A stretch of 64,000 bases of DNA. Origin: Glossina fuscipes. Lineage: Eukaryota > Arthropoda > Insecta > Diptera > Glossinidae. A model generated the notes under the pieces. The model was not told where the DNA came from. It saw nothing but the letters and a program-made list of their open reading frames with translations, and did not search any database. Made by a program: the position numbers and the translations under genes. This document shows, in pieces, positions 51,961 through 62,892 of this stretch. Position 1 is the first letter of the stretch. Every line of letters starts with the position of its first letter. The DNA lies in NCBI RefSeq assembly GCF_014805625.2, contig NW_023998458.1, positions 310,001 through 374,000 on the forward strand, written 5' to 3'.

Positions 51961-52018
51961 GCGAGAGAGAGAGAGAGAAAGATGAAGAAGGAACGAGGAA
52001 CGAGGAACGGGCAACGAG
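51961..52018. repeat. GA run followed by GAACGAG minisatellite
   Basis: GAGAGA run at 51,963-51,978, then about three tandem GAACGAG-like heptamers at 51,990-52,012. Confidence 0.7.
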
Positions 52019-52302
52019 AAAGGCGGGATTTGCCGTCACTTGGTAACGGAAGTTAAAATTTCTTAAATCTTCCGTTACTGTTTATGCGTTTATGCATTCC
52101 GAACAATAACAACATAGACAACGGCAATCAACAACGATAAAGTTTTTACATTAGTTTTGCATTTAGTGGAAAACTTTTCTTCTGTTTGCATACATTTACA
52201 GTTTATTTATTACGTTTGCGTACATATATATGCATAAACTTACTTACTGTCTGCTCGCAAAACTGGTAACGAGAAATTTCACTTGAATGTTTGTGTGTCT
52301 AA

Positions 52303-52334
52303 CTGTGTGTGTGTGTGTTTGTGTGTGTGTGTAT
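52303..52334. repeat. GT microsatellite
   Basis: GT repeat with one TT interruption in the middle. Confidence 0.85.
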
Positions 52335-53679
52335 GCATACATTTCCATTCGTATGATGTTAAGAAAGAGTATTCAAGCGAATGCATGCATGCCTGCGTGC
52401 GAGCACTTTCTATTGAAAATGTCACTTTGAAAAACACGTATCCGTTCGCTTAAGTTTATTTACCGTGTTAATCTGTTTTCATAGTCTTTGCTCCGGTTAC
52501 GTTGTTTTGCTATGTTCTATGATTGTTGTTAAAGAGTGTTAACAAAAAATTAAACTTCACTTTAAATGTTAATAAATTATTACTTGTGTATATGTATACA
52601 TAGTACACATACACATTTAAAGTACATATTTTAAATGTTAAACCGATTTACAATCAATTTAAACTAAAATCACATTCTTACTACTAAGAACGCCCCTGTT
52701 TGCCTAAGTGCTCCTTTGGGCCGTAAAGATTCAGTAAGTATTTTTTACCAAACGGACCATCTTGCCTCATAGTACTATAATGTTTTAAAACCAATAAACT
52801 TATTCCTTTGATTAAGTCCCGACAAACGATATTTAACGGTTATGTGTTGTTGACGTTGAGATCGACACACACCCTATCATTGATGAAAACTTGACAACGG
52901 GTGGAAGGTAAAATCTCTTATGTCCTTTGCATTATTGCAACCGATCGACATCTTGATCTTAAACTAGACAAGGTAGATATCCCTTGCCCAAGGTAGATAG
53001 ACCTTACGTTTGCATTGCCACGTTTTACTAGGAGGTGCGGTGAGAATTTTTAAAGCTTTGATTAACTTCTTACGCTCCACCTTTTCAGCTTTAACCAGGC
53101 TCATACGATTGATGTGGAAACATCTGGCGGTCTTGATTGCTCCTTGAAAATTGACGGTGATATGTCTTCTGACTAATTTCTTGAAATCATCTTGACCTTT
53201 AACTGAGAAGAGATGGTTAATTTGTCAACATCAATTGTAAGACGTCTTATGTGGTCGCTTGGCTTGTTAGGAATGATATCAACCAATCGCGACCCTTGAC
53301 TAAACCGGGACAATTGATGTGAAGATATTTTGCTATAACTTCTTGAAAATTTACTTGAAGCCTTCTTGGTTCAACGAGTTACTCACTTGTCGACACCACA
53401 AATAAATAATTATTTCTCCATTATTGTTACATTACGAGATTTCTTGACTCTTTGACTACACCTTCCAGATATACTAATTAAAATCATCATGGATCAGACA
53501 TATTATTAACAACGGTAATATTCGAACTGGATTTAGCATTCGTTTCTCTGTGAGTCTGTTTGTCTGTTGTTGTTGGAATATCGTAATCGCTTTAGATAAG
53601 CAAATAATAGATCAATAACAGATTAGGAGGCATTTCGAGGGGCTCTATTCTTTTCGTAATATTTTAAACTGAACACACG

Positions 53680-54150
53680 TTACTTTGATCGATAACCTTT
53701 TGTCATTTTTTTTTTTAATAAAACTATTTTGGGCGGTTTATTGGCCTCTTTCGACAAAAAAATTATCTTTCATAAATGAAATGTAGGTGGAGGACGGGGG
53801 GAGATTCGCGATTTATGCATTCAATCGTTCAAGGGGAGTGTAATGTATTGCCACCATGGAAGTTGACATGCACTTCCGTCACATTATTAATTGTCCACGG
53901 AAATTGACCGCATTTGGAACAGCTCAGGATGCACGACTACCTTCGTATTGCACCAAACACAATGCCTTACCTTCTACCGAGATTCGGCACCATTTTTGCG
54001 GCTTCATTCATCGTTCGCACATTATCGCGGTATAAGATCCACTTTTCACTGCTCCTTACCTATCGTCTCGAAAATGGTTTGATTTTATTGTTGGTTCGCT
54101 GTCAGTTAGTTTTGTTCACATTCTTCCTTAAGGCAATATAAAGTTTAATT
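53680..54150 (-). pseudogene. mariner-like transposase remnant, minus strand
   Basis: Minus-strand pieces occur in mariner order across frame changes. KPFSRR-stop-VRSSEKWILYR (about 54,085-54,025) matches PFLKRIVTGDEKWI-Y, with the catalytic Asp changed (SSEKW). CVWCNTKVVVHPELF (about 53,960-53,915) matches CVWWD-KGVVYYELL. QKVIDQSNV (about 53,707-53,680) matches the QKVIDQN C-terminus. The region between, which would hold the other catalytic residues, is too decayed to read. It is close in type to the remnant at 24.8 kb. Terminal repeats were not found. Confidence 0.6.
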
Positions 54151-55019
54151 CCCAACAGACGACTTAAGACTTAGAACAGGCTTCTATCAAGACTTTTGAA
54201 AATCTCGAACTTTATACAGAAATGGGAGTGATTCGCCAGGCCACTTATTTATAAACTATGCGACAATGAGCTAAAACTTGGTACAAAAACTTTCCCAAAT
54301 CTTCGGTCGATCAACTGACACACCCCCTATTTGGGAACATAACGTCGCCCTGAAAGCTCTACAGGCTTTGATCTTTCATGAAATGGTTACAGCATTTCAA
54401 TTTTTATGAACATCATCCGACATGGAAATGGCTAACTTTACACCTCTCCGTAAACCAATTTGCGCAATTTCGAGATACAATACAGTTTACAGTAGGGCAG
54501 ACGCGATGATGAACAAGCAGATAAACATAAATTGCTTTCGAAAGTGTTGCTGACGACTTATGCGTTAGATTGAAGAAACTACCAACGGGAATGAATAAAA
54601 GTTCTGTGATATTTTTAAATATTTTATTTATTTACAAGATATTTCGCTTCGCAAGTTATTATCAATTGAAGCACGTTTGTTAACATAATATTTCGTTAGT
54701 GGCTTTCTCTTAAGGGTTCTTCTTCTCTTTTTACAATTTAAAAAATAATAAACTTATTTTCCGCCGTTTTTTGCAATCTATTTGTTCACCTTTCCTTGCA
54801 GTTCGTTTTTCAGATAATTTTAGATCATATATTTTAGTTTTACTGCAGGCGTATGCGTAATTATTAACACTAGATCGATTTTGAATGCTCAATTCTGTCG
54901 TGCGGTCTATCATCTTTTTTAAAAATATTCAACTTACTTAGCTGACCATTCTATGGCCAAATCCTAGACCAGGCAAACTTGGGCTACCAATCTATCCTGC
55001 ACAAGTTTATTATTTATTA
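54151..55019. other. non-coding stretch between two decayed mariners
   Basis: It may contain the lost N-terminal part of the 53.7-kb element and the C-terminal part of the 55.0-kb element, but no motif supports either. No host exon was seen. Confidence 0.35.
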
Positions 55020-55520
55020 ACCATGAACAGAGGGCACTAGGTGGTTCTGTTAATTTTTGGCCATTTTTCACTTGAAAAAACCATTCAATGACCGAAATTG
55101 CAAGGTATACGTCGAGGAACTGTGGATTTATTGACTACTAAATTGTCGGAATGTTCTTTTGAAGTTTGAGCTGGATTTTCGTCCAATAAGTCTTTCAAAC
55201 CACTATTTTCACATTGTCCACTGTCCACTGTGTTTTCGATTCTCCAGTCGCCGTTCTTTATCATTCACATCGAAATCGCCACTTTCAAACCGTTGTGGCC
55301 AAAATCGACAATTGCGATAGAACGGAGCAGCGTCACCATAAGTTTCTAAAAACTTTTGATGGGCTTCGGCAACAAATTTCTTTAAATCAAGCAACATAAG
55401 TAATGAATGCAGAAAACGCAATTTTGAGCATTCCATGATTAGTACCTGAACTGACACTGAATATCCCCATAATGTTATTTGAAGTGTTATTTTAGGTAGA
55501 GAGAGAAAGGTCAGGATCAT
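55020..55520 (-). pseudogene. mariner-like transposase, N-terminal half, decayed
   Basis: Minus-strand frame with AEAHQKFLETYGDAAP, then WPQRFESGDFDVNDKERR (about 55,365-55,240), which fits the first helix-turn-helix and the W--RFKSGDFDVEDKER motif of mariner transposases. After a frame change, DLLDENPAQTSKEHSDNL, then NKSTVPRRI (about 55,185-55,105), matches the second DNA-binding helix region (LLDED-QTQ-ELA-LGV---TVS-RL). The catalytic domain is not recognisable. The DFDV-DKER form differs from copies 1 and 2, so it is another mariner lineage. It lies just downstream of the 3' end of the UBE2J2 gene. Confidence 0.65.
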
Positions 55521-55882
55521 CGAATTTAATCGTTATGTACACTGACATTTTCCCATTTCTTTATCACTTTTGCCTGGAAAAATCGTTGGCCAAAATTAAC
55601 GCAACCAGCGAAAGTTAAAATACACATAGCCTAGGATGTCAAGAAAGGTGGCTGAAGACGTATGAAAGGAAGACGTGCTAACAGTGAACTTCAAACCTCC
55701 GATCTAGCAAAATTATTATATACGTATGACTATACTCTCATTAAGATTAAGCTATTTTTTGAAATAAAGATAAACTTATGATCGACTAACGTAATCATTA
55801 GCATAACAAGCAACCGATTAAAAAAAAAACAAATTAAATATAAAAATATTTTCTAATAAGATATACACAAGGTAATTGTCTT

Positions 55883-56359
55883 CTATTCCTGATTTATATT
55901 TTTTAAAACATAATTTACTACTAAAGCAAAAATTGCGAAACATATAATTATTATCAGATTCGATTGCCAATTCAAATATGAATTTGTTAAATTCTTAACG
56001 GCATTCAAATCTTGAACGGGTCCAACATTTGCATCGTTAAGATTACCCAAAGCACCCACTGCACCGTTTGCCACCGCACAACCATTTGCTAATGTGTTAT
56101 TATTATTAATTTTCGCATTTGTGCCATTAGGAATGATGCTATTGCTGCAACTGTTACTACCACCATTCGCCAGCATGTTAAGGGTTTTCATTTTTTGCTC
56201 CTTTTCATTTTGCAGGCGCTTATTAATTTCATCGCATATCTCCGGAAATAGTTCAACAAATTGTGGATTTTTCAAATTAAATGCTAAAGATTTTTTGGCG
56301 AGTTGCTGTTTTTCATAGGTTGTCGTCTCGATTGAACCCAATGTTGCTGTTGTCTCTAA
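55883..56359 (-). CDS. UBE2J2: UBE2J2 coding exon 3 with membrane anchor
   Basis: The acceptor TATATTAG precedes LETTATLGSIETTTYEK, matching the family sequence around TLGSIETS. It encodes KSLAFNLKNPQFVELFPEIC, the Asn/Gly linker and the hydrophobic tail NLIIIICFAIFALVVNYVL, and ends KNINQE-stop. Confidence 0.94.
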   Translation of the reverse strand, partial: LETTATLGSIETTTYEKQQLAKKSLAFNLKNPQFVELFPEICDEINKRLQNEKEQKMKTLNMLANGGSNSCSNSIIPNGTNAKINNNNTLANGCAVANGAVGALGNLNDANVGPVQDLNAVKNLTNSYLNWQSNLIIIICFAIFALVVNYVLKNINQE

Positions 56360-58868
56360 CTAATATATAGAAATTGGATAAGCAAAATCATCAGCACTTA
56401 TTTATAGTCGGGTATATTTATGGTCTGGGATATTTATGGTCGGGAGTATTTATGGTCTGGAATGTCTGGGATACCAATGAAATAAATACTTAGCGAATAT
56501 ATATATATATATATATAATATATATATATGTATATATACATATAGACAAGAAGTGAAATTTACCATAAAGCTAAGCAAGCCAGTAAGTATAGTGCCAACG
56601 CACCAAGTAGGATTCCATGTATCCGGGTGGAAATCTTTGGAAAAATATAGAAAAAAGAAAATACTTCTGATAACTAAAGAAATTCTACAGAATTATAGAC
56701 AATGAGAATTTAAGTGTAATAAAACTTTGAACCTCTCAAATACCGCTCACCTCACTGCAATAGATCTAAAAGGCAATTTAGACAAGCGAGATATAATAGT
56801 TGATTCTAAGGAGCCAAATAAAAAAAAAAATGAAGGTTATATTCGCCTTGAATTGAAAAGTTTGTAGTCACCATTTGCTGTAAATATATTAGTTTGGGGA
56901 AAAAGGTATCCATTATTTTTATATGAACTTCAGGACTTTATTTAACATGCTTCGGATTGTCCGATTTGGGTCAAATATGCACCGCTTTGTTGTATGATTT
57001 GTTGCCATTTTAAAGGTAACTTCAAAATGCCTCTCTCATAGAAGTCCTGGTCTCTATTTGCAAGAAACTCTAGTAGTCGATTTTCACAATCCTCCCTAGA
57101 TTCCAAATTTTTATCATTAAAGAAATTTTGCAATGCAAGAAAAAGATGATAATCGCTTGGTGCCAAGTCCGGACTGTATGGCGGATGCATTAAAACTTCC
57201 CAACCAAGCTCCCGAAGTTTCTGGCGAGTCACTGTAGATGTCTGTGGCCTAGCGTTGTCCTGGTGGAACACGACACCTCTCCTGTTGGCCAATTCTGGCC
57301 GTTTCTGGTCAATCGCTATCTTCATACGGTCCAGTTGTTGACAGTAGAGATCAGAATTTAGCGTTTGGCCATATGGAAGCAACTCATAATAAATAATCCC
57401 CTTCCAGTCCCACCAAATGCATAGCAAAACCTTCCTGGCCGTTTGTGAGGTGCTTCACCGCTCTTTGACCACGGTCGTTTTCGCACAGGGTTATCGTATG
57501 TGATCCATTTCTCATCTCCAGTCACCATCCGTTTAAGAAATGGGTCTATCTCATTCCGTTTGGCCAAGGCTTCGCAGATGGAAATTCGATCCATCATGTT
57601 TTTTTCTGTTAATTGGTGTGGCACCCAAACATCGAGCTTCTTTTTGAATCCAGCTTTGTGTAAATGGTTTAAAACTGTTTTATGGTCGATTTTTAGCTTC
57701 TGGGCGATGTTACGACTGCTAACATGCCGGTCAACTTCGATCATTTCTCCGATTTTATCGACATTTTCGACGACCTGTGCGAGGCGTATCTTTAACATCA
57801 AAAATTCCTGAACGGAATCTACGAAACCAAAATTTCACATAATTGGCTGTTACAGTATCGGAACCATAAACACCATTCACAATTTTAGCCGCCTGGCTTG
57901 CATTTTCGCCTTTGTCAAAGAAAAACTGTAAAATATACCGAATTTTCTCTTTGTTCACTTCCATTTTTAACACGCTGTAACTCACAACTGAATGCACCAA
58001 ACAAAAAACAGCAAAATAATTTTTTTTACTGCGAAATGTCACCTTTCCAACGAGCATAAATATGAAATTGTTTGATCGATACTTTACGAGAAATCTATCA
58101 GTGCAGCCATCTACCGAAAAAATAATGGATTTCTTTTTCCCCAAACTAATATATGGAAATGGCAAATTATCTATAATTGTGGGCGCGTCCCGTAGCGTTC
58201 CAAACACTTTCACAAAAAGCTATGAATTCTTAGTTGTACGCTTTATTTATTGCGAGCGTGCTGGGGAGCAGATCATGCACTCGGAATGTTTAAATGTACC
58301 TCATACTGTACAATTTCAACTCATTTACAAAATTCAACTCATTTATTTATCAGATCTATTTTCAAATTTGATCTTTCGCCAGCAAAGCAAAAATAAGAAA
58401 ACAAAAATGTACATACGCGGGTCCCCATGTTCCCAATGGAGTTGGAGTGACCTTTCCTTCAAATTTTTTTGTTAATGCAAAAATCTTTTTGCATTCTATT
58501 AGCTATGAATTCTAGAAACGCCTATAATATGTAGGTGGCGTATGTTATCCCTTACCTGAAATACTTAAACATAATCGCGTGTTCGTCTTAAAACGGCCGT
58601 TTGGCGTCAGCATATAGATTGAAGGCGGCTTAAATGGAAATTCACGTGGAAATAGCAGTGTACCATGATAGTATCCACCAAAATATGGGGTGTCTTCCGG
58701 GCCCTTGACAACATAATGCCATTCAAGTATATTATTAGGCAGAGGTTCAGCTGTGATGTAAGGCAATGGATCACGTTTTAAACGCATATAATCCTGTTTC
58801 ATACGTGATATAGCTGTGGGTTGTTTACGGGCCGACGAACCCGACGATGACATCTTTTTCACTTCCAT
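55883..58868 (-). CDS. UBE2J2: ubiquitin-conjugating enzyme E2 J2 (UBE2J2/Ubc6 type), full gene, three coding exons
   Basis: Joined exons 58,868-58,556, 56,634-56,564 and 56,359-55,883 give 286 codons, with GT-AG introns of 1,921 and 204 bases. The product is a tail-anchored E2 of the endoplasmic reticulum membrane. It takes ubiquitin from E1 and works with membrane E3 ligases in protein quality control (ERAD); this role is known for the family. The E2 core shows EPLPNNILEWHYVVKGP and FPREFPFKPPSIYM. TPNGRF stands in place of the canonical HPN motif, as is typical for this family. The catalytic Cys in NTRLCLS is residue 100, or 95 if translation starts at the second ATG (MSSSG). Exon 2 supplies DFHPDTWNPTW and LTGLLSFM. 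An Asn/Gly-rich linker (about 193-236) precedes one C-terminal membrane helix (about 262-280). The length is somewhat above the human protein. All exons are open and the gene looks functional. Its Drosophila counterpart is CG5823 (from memory). Confidence 0.95.
56398..56470. repeat. minisatellite in UBE2J2 intron 2
   Basis: About four tandem units of 16-18 bases resembling TATTTATGGTCKGGGA, decaying at both ends (first unit TATTTATAGTCGGG, last partial unit TGTCTGGGATA). A TA run at 56,498-56,530 follows in the same intron. Confidence 0.8.
56564..56634 (-). CDS. UBE2J2: UBE2J2 coding exon 2 (71 bases)
   Basis: Too short to appear as an open frame of note. It follows an acceptor CCAAAG and ends at TTTATG with donor GTAAAT. 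It completes the split Asp codon from exon 1 and encodes DFHPDTWNPTWCVGTILTGL plus LSFM, among the most conserved parts of the family. Confidence 0.92.
56889..58149 (-). mobile_element. mariner transposon, copy 2, inside UBE2J2 intron 1
   Basis: The element has 1,261 bases with inverted ends beginning TTAGTTTGGGGAAAAAG; the first bases after this motif differ slightly between the ends. It is flanked by TA at 56,887-56,888 and 58,150-58,151. It has the same orientation as the host gene and makes up about two thirds of intron 1. Removing it and one TA would leave an intron of about 660 bases. Both splice sites of the intron are intact. Confidence 0.95.
56942..57964 (-). pseudogene. mariner transposase pseudogene (copy 2)
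   Basis: Start ATG at 57,964-57,962 and QSEAC-stop at 56,942. The N-terminal part (MEVNKEKIRYILQFF to FDVKDTPRTGR) runs into a break near 57,768 and resumes in another frame as QVVENVDKIGEMIEVDRH. WVPHQLTEKNMMDRIS and VTGDEKWITYDN follow. A second break near 57,440 follows GEAPHKRP, after which the frame is open through CIWWDWKGIIYYELLPYG, VVFHQDNARP and PPYSPDLAPSDYHLF to the end. The catalytic Asp residues of all three motifs are present. Only these two frameshifts prevent a full-length product of about 340 residues, and copy 1 appears to carry the same two. The element is therefore non-autonomous but could be moved by a related active transposase. Confidence 0.92.
58556..58868 (-). CDS. 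UBE2J2: UBE2J2 coding exon 1
   Basis: 313 coding bases (104 codons plus one base). The first ATG (58,868) gives MEVKKMSSSG. The second ATG (58,853) gives MSSSG, closer to the usual family start, so either could be used. The exon ends AGTATTTCAG, with donor GTAAGG directly after. Confidence 0.93.
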
Positions 58869-58888
58869 TATTGACGTAAAAGATAAAA

Positions 58889-59093
58889 CTGCAACGTATA
58901 TGTATTAATTTATTGTTGGCTTATGCAAACCATACAAGACACGTCACACATAAGGAAAACATAAACATTTCCTTTTTCTAATAAGAAAAAAAAAACAAAA
59001 AAAATATGATGAATCGTTCACATTGCTCACATATAACCCTCTCATCTTCCATTTCTTCCTTACAACAATTTCAATTCGCATGCCGTAACTCAC
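58889..59093 (-). other. putative 5' untranslated intron of UBE2J2
   Basis: On the minus strand a donor AAAAAG|GTGAGT (GT at 59,093-59,092) and an acceptor CGTTGCAG (AG at 58,890-58,889) lie just upstream of the start codon. This would make a 205-base intron in the 5' untranslated region. It rests on splice-site appearance alone; transcript data are needed. Confidence 0.45.
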
Positions 59094-59099
59094 CTTTTT

Positions 59100-62000
59100 A
59101 TTTTTTGCCTTTTGTTATTTAATTTCCCAAATGTGCGCGTGGAATACGAAATCTTATCGTACACAACTAACTTTTCGAGGCCGATACAATGCAGAAAATT
59201 AATCGTTTTCACCTGGGCAAATCCAAAATATAATCAGGAATTTTATAAAAACGTCAAATTTTCTCCTTTACATTCAATGTTAGTGTTTTGTTTTCGTTGT
59301 TCACGATTGCGTATTCTCTGCTTTTTCAGGCCTAATACTACAGCAGCAATGCTCTCTTTTCAGCAATTAATATTGTTACAATATTTTTAGACTTATGGCG
59401 AGCAACAAATGTTATTAAACTTAAGTGGTGTTTTCCTTTTTTTTTTCTAATGTAGCTTTTAACAAAATGTGCCTAAAACTCGAAAATTTTCTTTGCATAT
59501 TATTACAATTTCCTTAGTGATGTTATGAAACTTAGACATTTCATTGTTATCGATTACTTATCGTTCATGGATAGAAAGAGAGAGGAAGGAGAGAAATTGT
59601 TAAAAGTCATCAATTTTCAATGAATGCACACGATGTCATTAATATATGAAAATTATTGCAAATAGATATATCAAAAAGCCATATACAGACGTCCACCGCT
59701 AAAGACGTTTATTTCGTATCGTGTTATACGAAACTATTTCTTTATTTAAATTAACATATCATAATTTAAAGTCAATCCTAATATAAATCAAAATAATCTG
59801 CACCGTGATGTGTTGAAAATTTGTTCGTGTTATAAGATCCCTTGAAATAATTTAAAACAATCAATCAATGTCTATCATTTTGCGTCGAAACCAACTTTTA
59901 AGGAGTACATTTTTGCGATGAAAATTTTATTATAAATTCTTCCCAAATGAATACAATAATGAAAAATTAAATTATCTTCAAGTTTTCAAAAAACAAAAAA
60001 TTTGAAATTCAACTCTATGATGAAATGCGATAATTAAAAATATATTCAAAAAAATTTTGACAATCAGAACGTTACTTTTCATCAAAAATTACAGCTGCAA
60101 GTTGGTGCAAACTCCTCTCGCAGTAGTGTGTTCATTAAAAAAACATATTTGATTTTTTGAAATCGTGCTGTATCGAAACGATGTTATAGTATTCACAATC
60201 TTTGGGTCGTGTTCTATCGAAAGCATACTTTACAAGAATTGCTTTAAGTGATATATGAAAATTTTTAAAATTAATATACAGATGGTTTAAGCGGACATCG
60301 CACACGTCGCGAAGAGTAGCAATACGCAAACAAGGCTTAAGTAATGAATGAATCAAAAAGCTTTAATAATAGTAATTAATAAATCAAAAATAGTTATTAA
60401 GAATCGTGTGTGATTCAATTATACATAAGGAAGTAAGTAGAAATTTCGTCGGTAGGTTGGAAAGCTAAACGATCAATACTCAATTTTAATATCGAATAAT
60501 TAATGATTACTTATTGGCATTGTGTTAGATACTAAAGTTCGGCTTAGGTCACTTTCATACAAGTATTTACAAACTCCACTTGATCTAGACCTAGATCATT
60601 TTTATACAAATTTGTCATCTTTTAACTTTAACACTGCTACTTTTTATCCAGGGTTGATCAAAAAATTAAACAGAAAGGAAGATAAAATGTTTAAAAATGT
60701 TTTTGAAGAACTGCAAGTAATTCTGCAAATTTCTGCTATCGTTGGTGAACTGTTGGCGTCGCTACCACTCAATATCGAAAGGATTGCTAGCCCTAGAAGG
60801 TTTAAAGTGGCCATAAAACCCTTCTATAATCTAGATACGTCTGTATCAATACTCAACTCTTACACCGTTCAACGGTATTCGGTGCCGTAAAAGACTTTAT
60901 GGTCCCACTACACAACTTATCCTTTAATATTTTTAAAATTGTAATTAAAGCATTAAAAGCTATTTTGCGTGTACCCGTCAATGTTGCCGAAAATGCATTC
61001 GCCTGACATTTAAGATGACAGCAACTTTTAATTTCAATATACGGAAAACGCGAGCTTTTATCATATTGCTCAGTATATATATGATTATTTTCCAAAAACA
61101 AAAAGTTATTCAAAACGAACCTATAATTCCAATATAACGTTTGTGTTTTGTTTCCCCCGACAACCTTAGCGTTTCGTACAATGATGTGTTATTCCTATTT
61201 TAGGGATGGAACTTCAATTTTACCAACTTTTTACGAGACTTTGTAGGAATTGGTTTTGCATGTGTACATACATACAACAAGATGTAAAGACAATTTATTT
61301 TAAATTTAGAAATTTTTAATCTAATTTATAATTTATATCTCTTTTATGTTTTACGTTGCGAAATTTTATCTTATACTCTGCATTGATAATTTGACATCTT
61401 CGCCAATAAGGAACAATATTTTAACTTCTCGTCAATGTAGCGATTTCTAAGCTTATGCTTAGAAAAAACAGAAGAATCGGTGATACAACAACTTTAGTTT
61501 TAAAATCTCCTTAATTCCAAGTAAATGACACTTTTTATTGGCACTTTTAATAAAAACTTAGGGGCGCTAAGCATAACATTTTATTCATTTCAAAATGCTT
61601 TGTAAATTTAAAAGATAGATAAGAAGATGCAAAAAATGTCTTGTTTATGAATTTGTTAATGACTTTAAATTCCCGGGAATTGTTCTCAAGGGGTTAAAAG
61701 TCGGATAATAAAAATTAATTATTTGGACATGACCTACAAATTGTGGAAATAAAAAAAAATAAATTTGTTTTTTTAATACCCCTTTTATGATAAGAATTTT
61801 TCAGCAAAATACCTATATAGAGACACGAACGTTTTCGTATCGACATTTTTTTGATTATCTCTTTTACGTAACGGAGATACAAGAACTACAACAGTATTCG
61901 TCTTGAATGATTTTCGTTTACATTTATGTTCGAACTGATAACAAGTACTGCAGGTGTAGAAATGTTTAAATTTGAAAAATCTCCGCGTACTTATGCATAC

Positions 62001-62412
62001 ATATAAATATATATATATATATATATATAAGTGTGCGTTTGTACCTAGAATGCAAATCCTCAATGACACTACGCCAAAATATAAAAATATTACTTTATCA
62101 GTAGAAGTTTTTCTATTTACTTTTGTTTTCATTTTTATGATTATTGCTTTTTATACCCTACAGAGCGCAGTAATTTATAAATGCTTTTCAATTATTAACT
62201 GCTATTATTAAAACAACTCGAGACAGATTTTAGTCTTTTCATCATTTACAAAAATTTTTTCTTTCAGTAATTACGCATACATATCTAGGAAAAGCGTTTA
62301 ATATCTTTCTCAACCGGATTGAATAAAAGCCGACTAATATTCATACTATTAATTTTTGTGTATGGACTCCAAACATGTAATATCTCAAAGAGAATCAAAT
62401 TTCAAAAAAGAT
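59100..62412. other. divergent intergenic region between UBE2J2 and the reductase-like gene
   Basis: It separates two head-to-head genes and probably holds both promoters. A TATCGATT motif near 59,549, close to the fly DRE (TATCGATA) used by housekeeping promoters, is the only element noted. The open frames 60,522-60,890 and 61,785-62,211 are not supported as genes. A TA run lies at 62,006-62,030. Confidence 0.45.
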
Positions 62413-62813
62413 GACTGCTCTCCCTTGATATCTTTTTTCTTTTCACTGCACCTAGTGGCTAAAGGTATTTATATTTTTGAAAGATTTATCCCTTCAAATT
62501 AAATACTTTATTTAAAATAATTTAAAAGAAATTTTTCCCATTTTTTTTTTTTTATAAAATTTTCCTCTTCTTATTAAGTAGAGTCCACAGCGTTCAGATG
62601 TTGTCGTCATTTTCTCGACTGATGCACAGGGAAAGGCAAACACTTTAACAATAAGCGGTTATTGATAAAGTACGATCGTAGAATGAGTTCAGTATTTCAT
62701 TAAAATTTTAGTACAGAAGACTTTAAAAAATTATAAGTGCACGGATCGCAGCTAAAAAAGAATTAAATATATAAAATATAAAAAAAAATTAACAAAAACG
62801 AAATTATTCGATA
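62413..62813 (+). promoter_or_regulatory. upstream / 5' untranslated region of the reductase-like gene
   Basis: The first 130 bases (62,413-62,542) are the part duplicated at 40,351-40,480. The sequence between there and the ATG is AT-rich, with a GC-richer patch at 62,580-62,640 that could mark transcription start (GTTCAGATG). No definite TATA box was assigned. Confidence 0.4.
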
Positions 62814-62892
62814 ATGAATAAAATCGGCAAAATTGGTTTTTTAGGGGGTGGTCGCATAGCCCAGGCTATGGCTAAAGGTTTCATATCGGCCG
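62814..62892 (+). CDS. pyrroline-5-carboxylate reductase-like, first coding exon (partial gene)
   Basis: The ATG at 62,814, with A at -3, opens MNKIGKIGFLGGGRIAQAMA, then KGFISA. The exon ends after the first base of the next codon at donor G|GTAAAT (62,893). The stretch KIGFLGGG with the following GRIAQAMAKGF is the N-terminal Rossmann NAD(P)-binding loop of pyrroline-5-carboxylate reductases, which have GFIGGG-MA-A-A-G at this place. These enzymes make proline from pyrroline-5-carboxylate. The rest of the protein would lie on exons beyond 64,000; none was found within the 1.1 kb after the donor. Drosophila has more than one such gene, and the one I recall as P5cr-2 (CG5840) is the likeliest counterpart. 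Another dehydrogenase with the same loop cannot be excluded from 26 residues. The upstream part and end of this exon are duplicated as a broken copy near 40.4-40.66 kb. Confidence 0.7.

Larger units (their letters stand above)
44891..53679. other. non-coding stretch
   Basis: No coding exon was recognised in almost 9 kb. It contains a TA microsatellite at 48,900, many CATACATATG-type simple repeats, a GA run followed by GAACGAG units at 51,960-52,018, a GT run at 52,303, and weakly repetitive sequence at 52,850-53,400 in which phrases such as TTCTTGAAA and ACAATTGATGTGAAGATAT recur in altered form. CGATCGAG occurs twice near 50,130 and 50,163. The open frame 50,714-50,920 (ending LPDRWEQRVC) has no identified family. 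Confidence 0.4.

Noticed and set aside
52850..53400. Loosely repeated phrases such as TTCTTGAAA and ATTGATGTGAAGATAT
   Set aside because: The period is not regular and similarity between units is too low to call a tandem repeat by eye.
60522..60890. Open frame of 122 codons containing FYPGLIKKL, reminiscent of the FPGLIYRM segment of TATA-binding protein
   Set aside because: The resemblance covers only about six residues, the neighbouring residues do not follow the family, and no splice or codon signal supports a gene.
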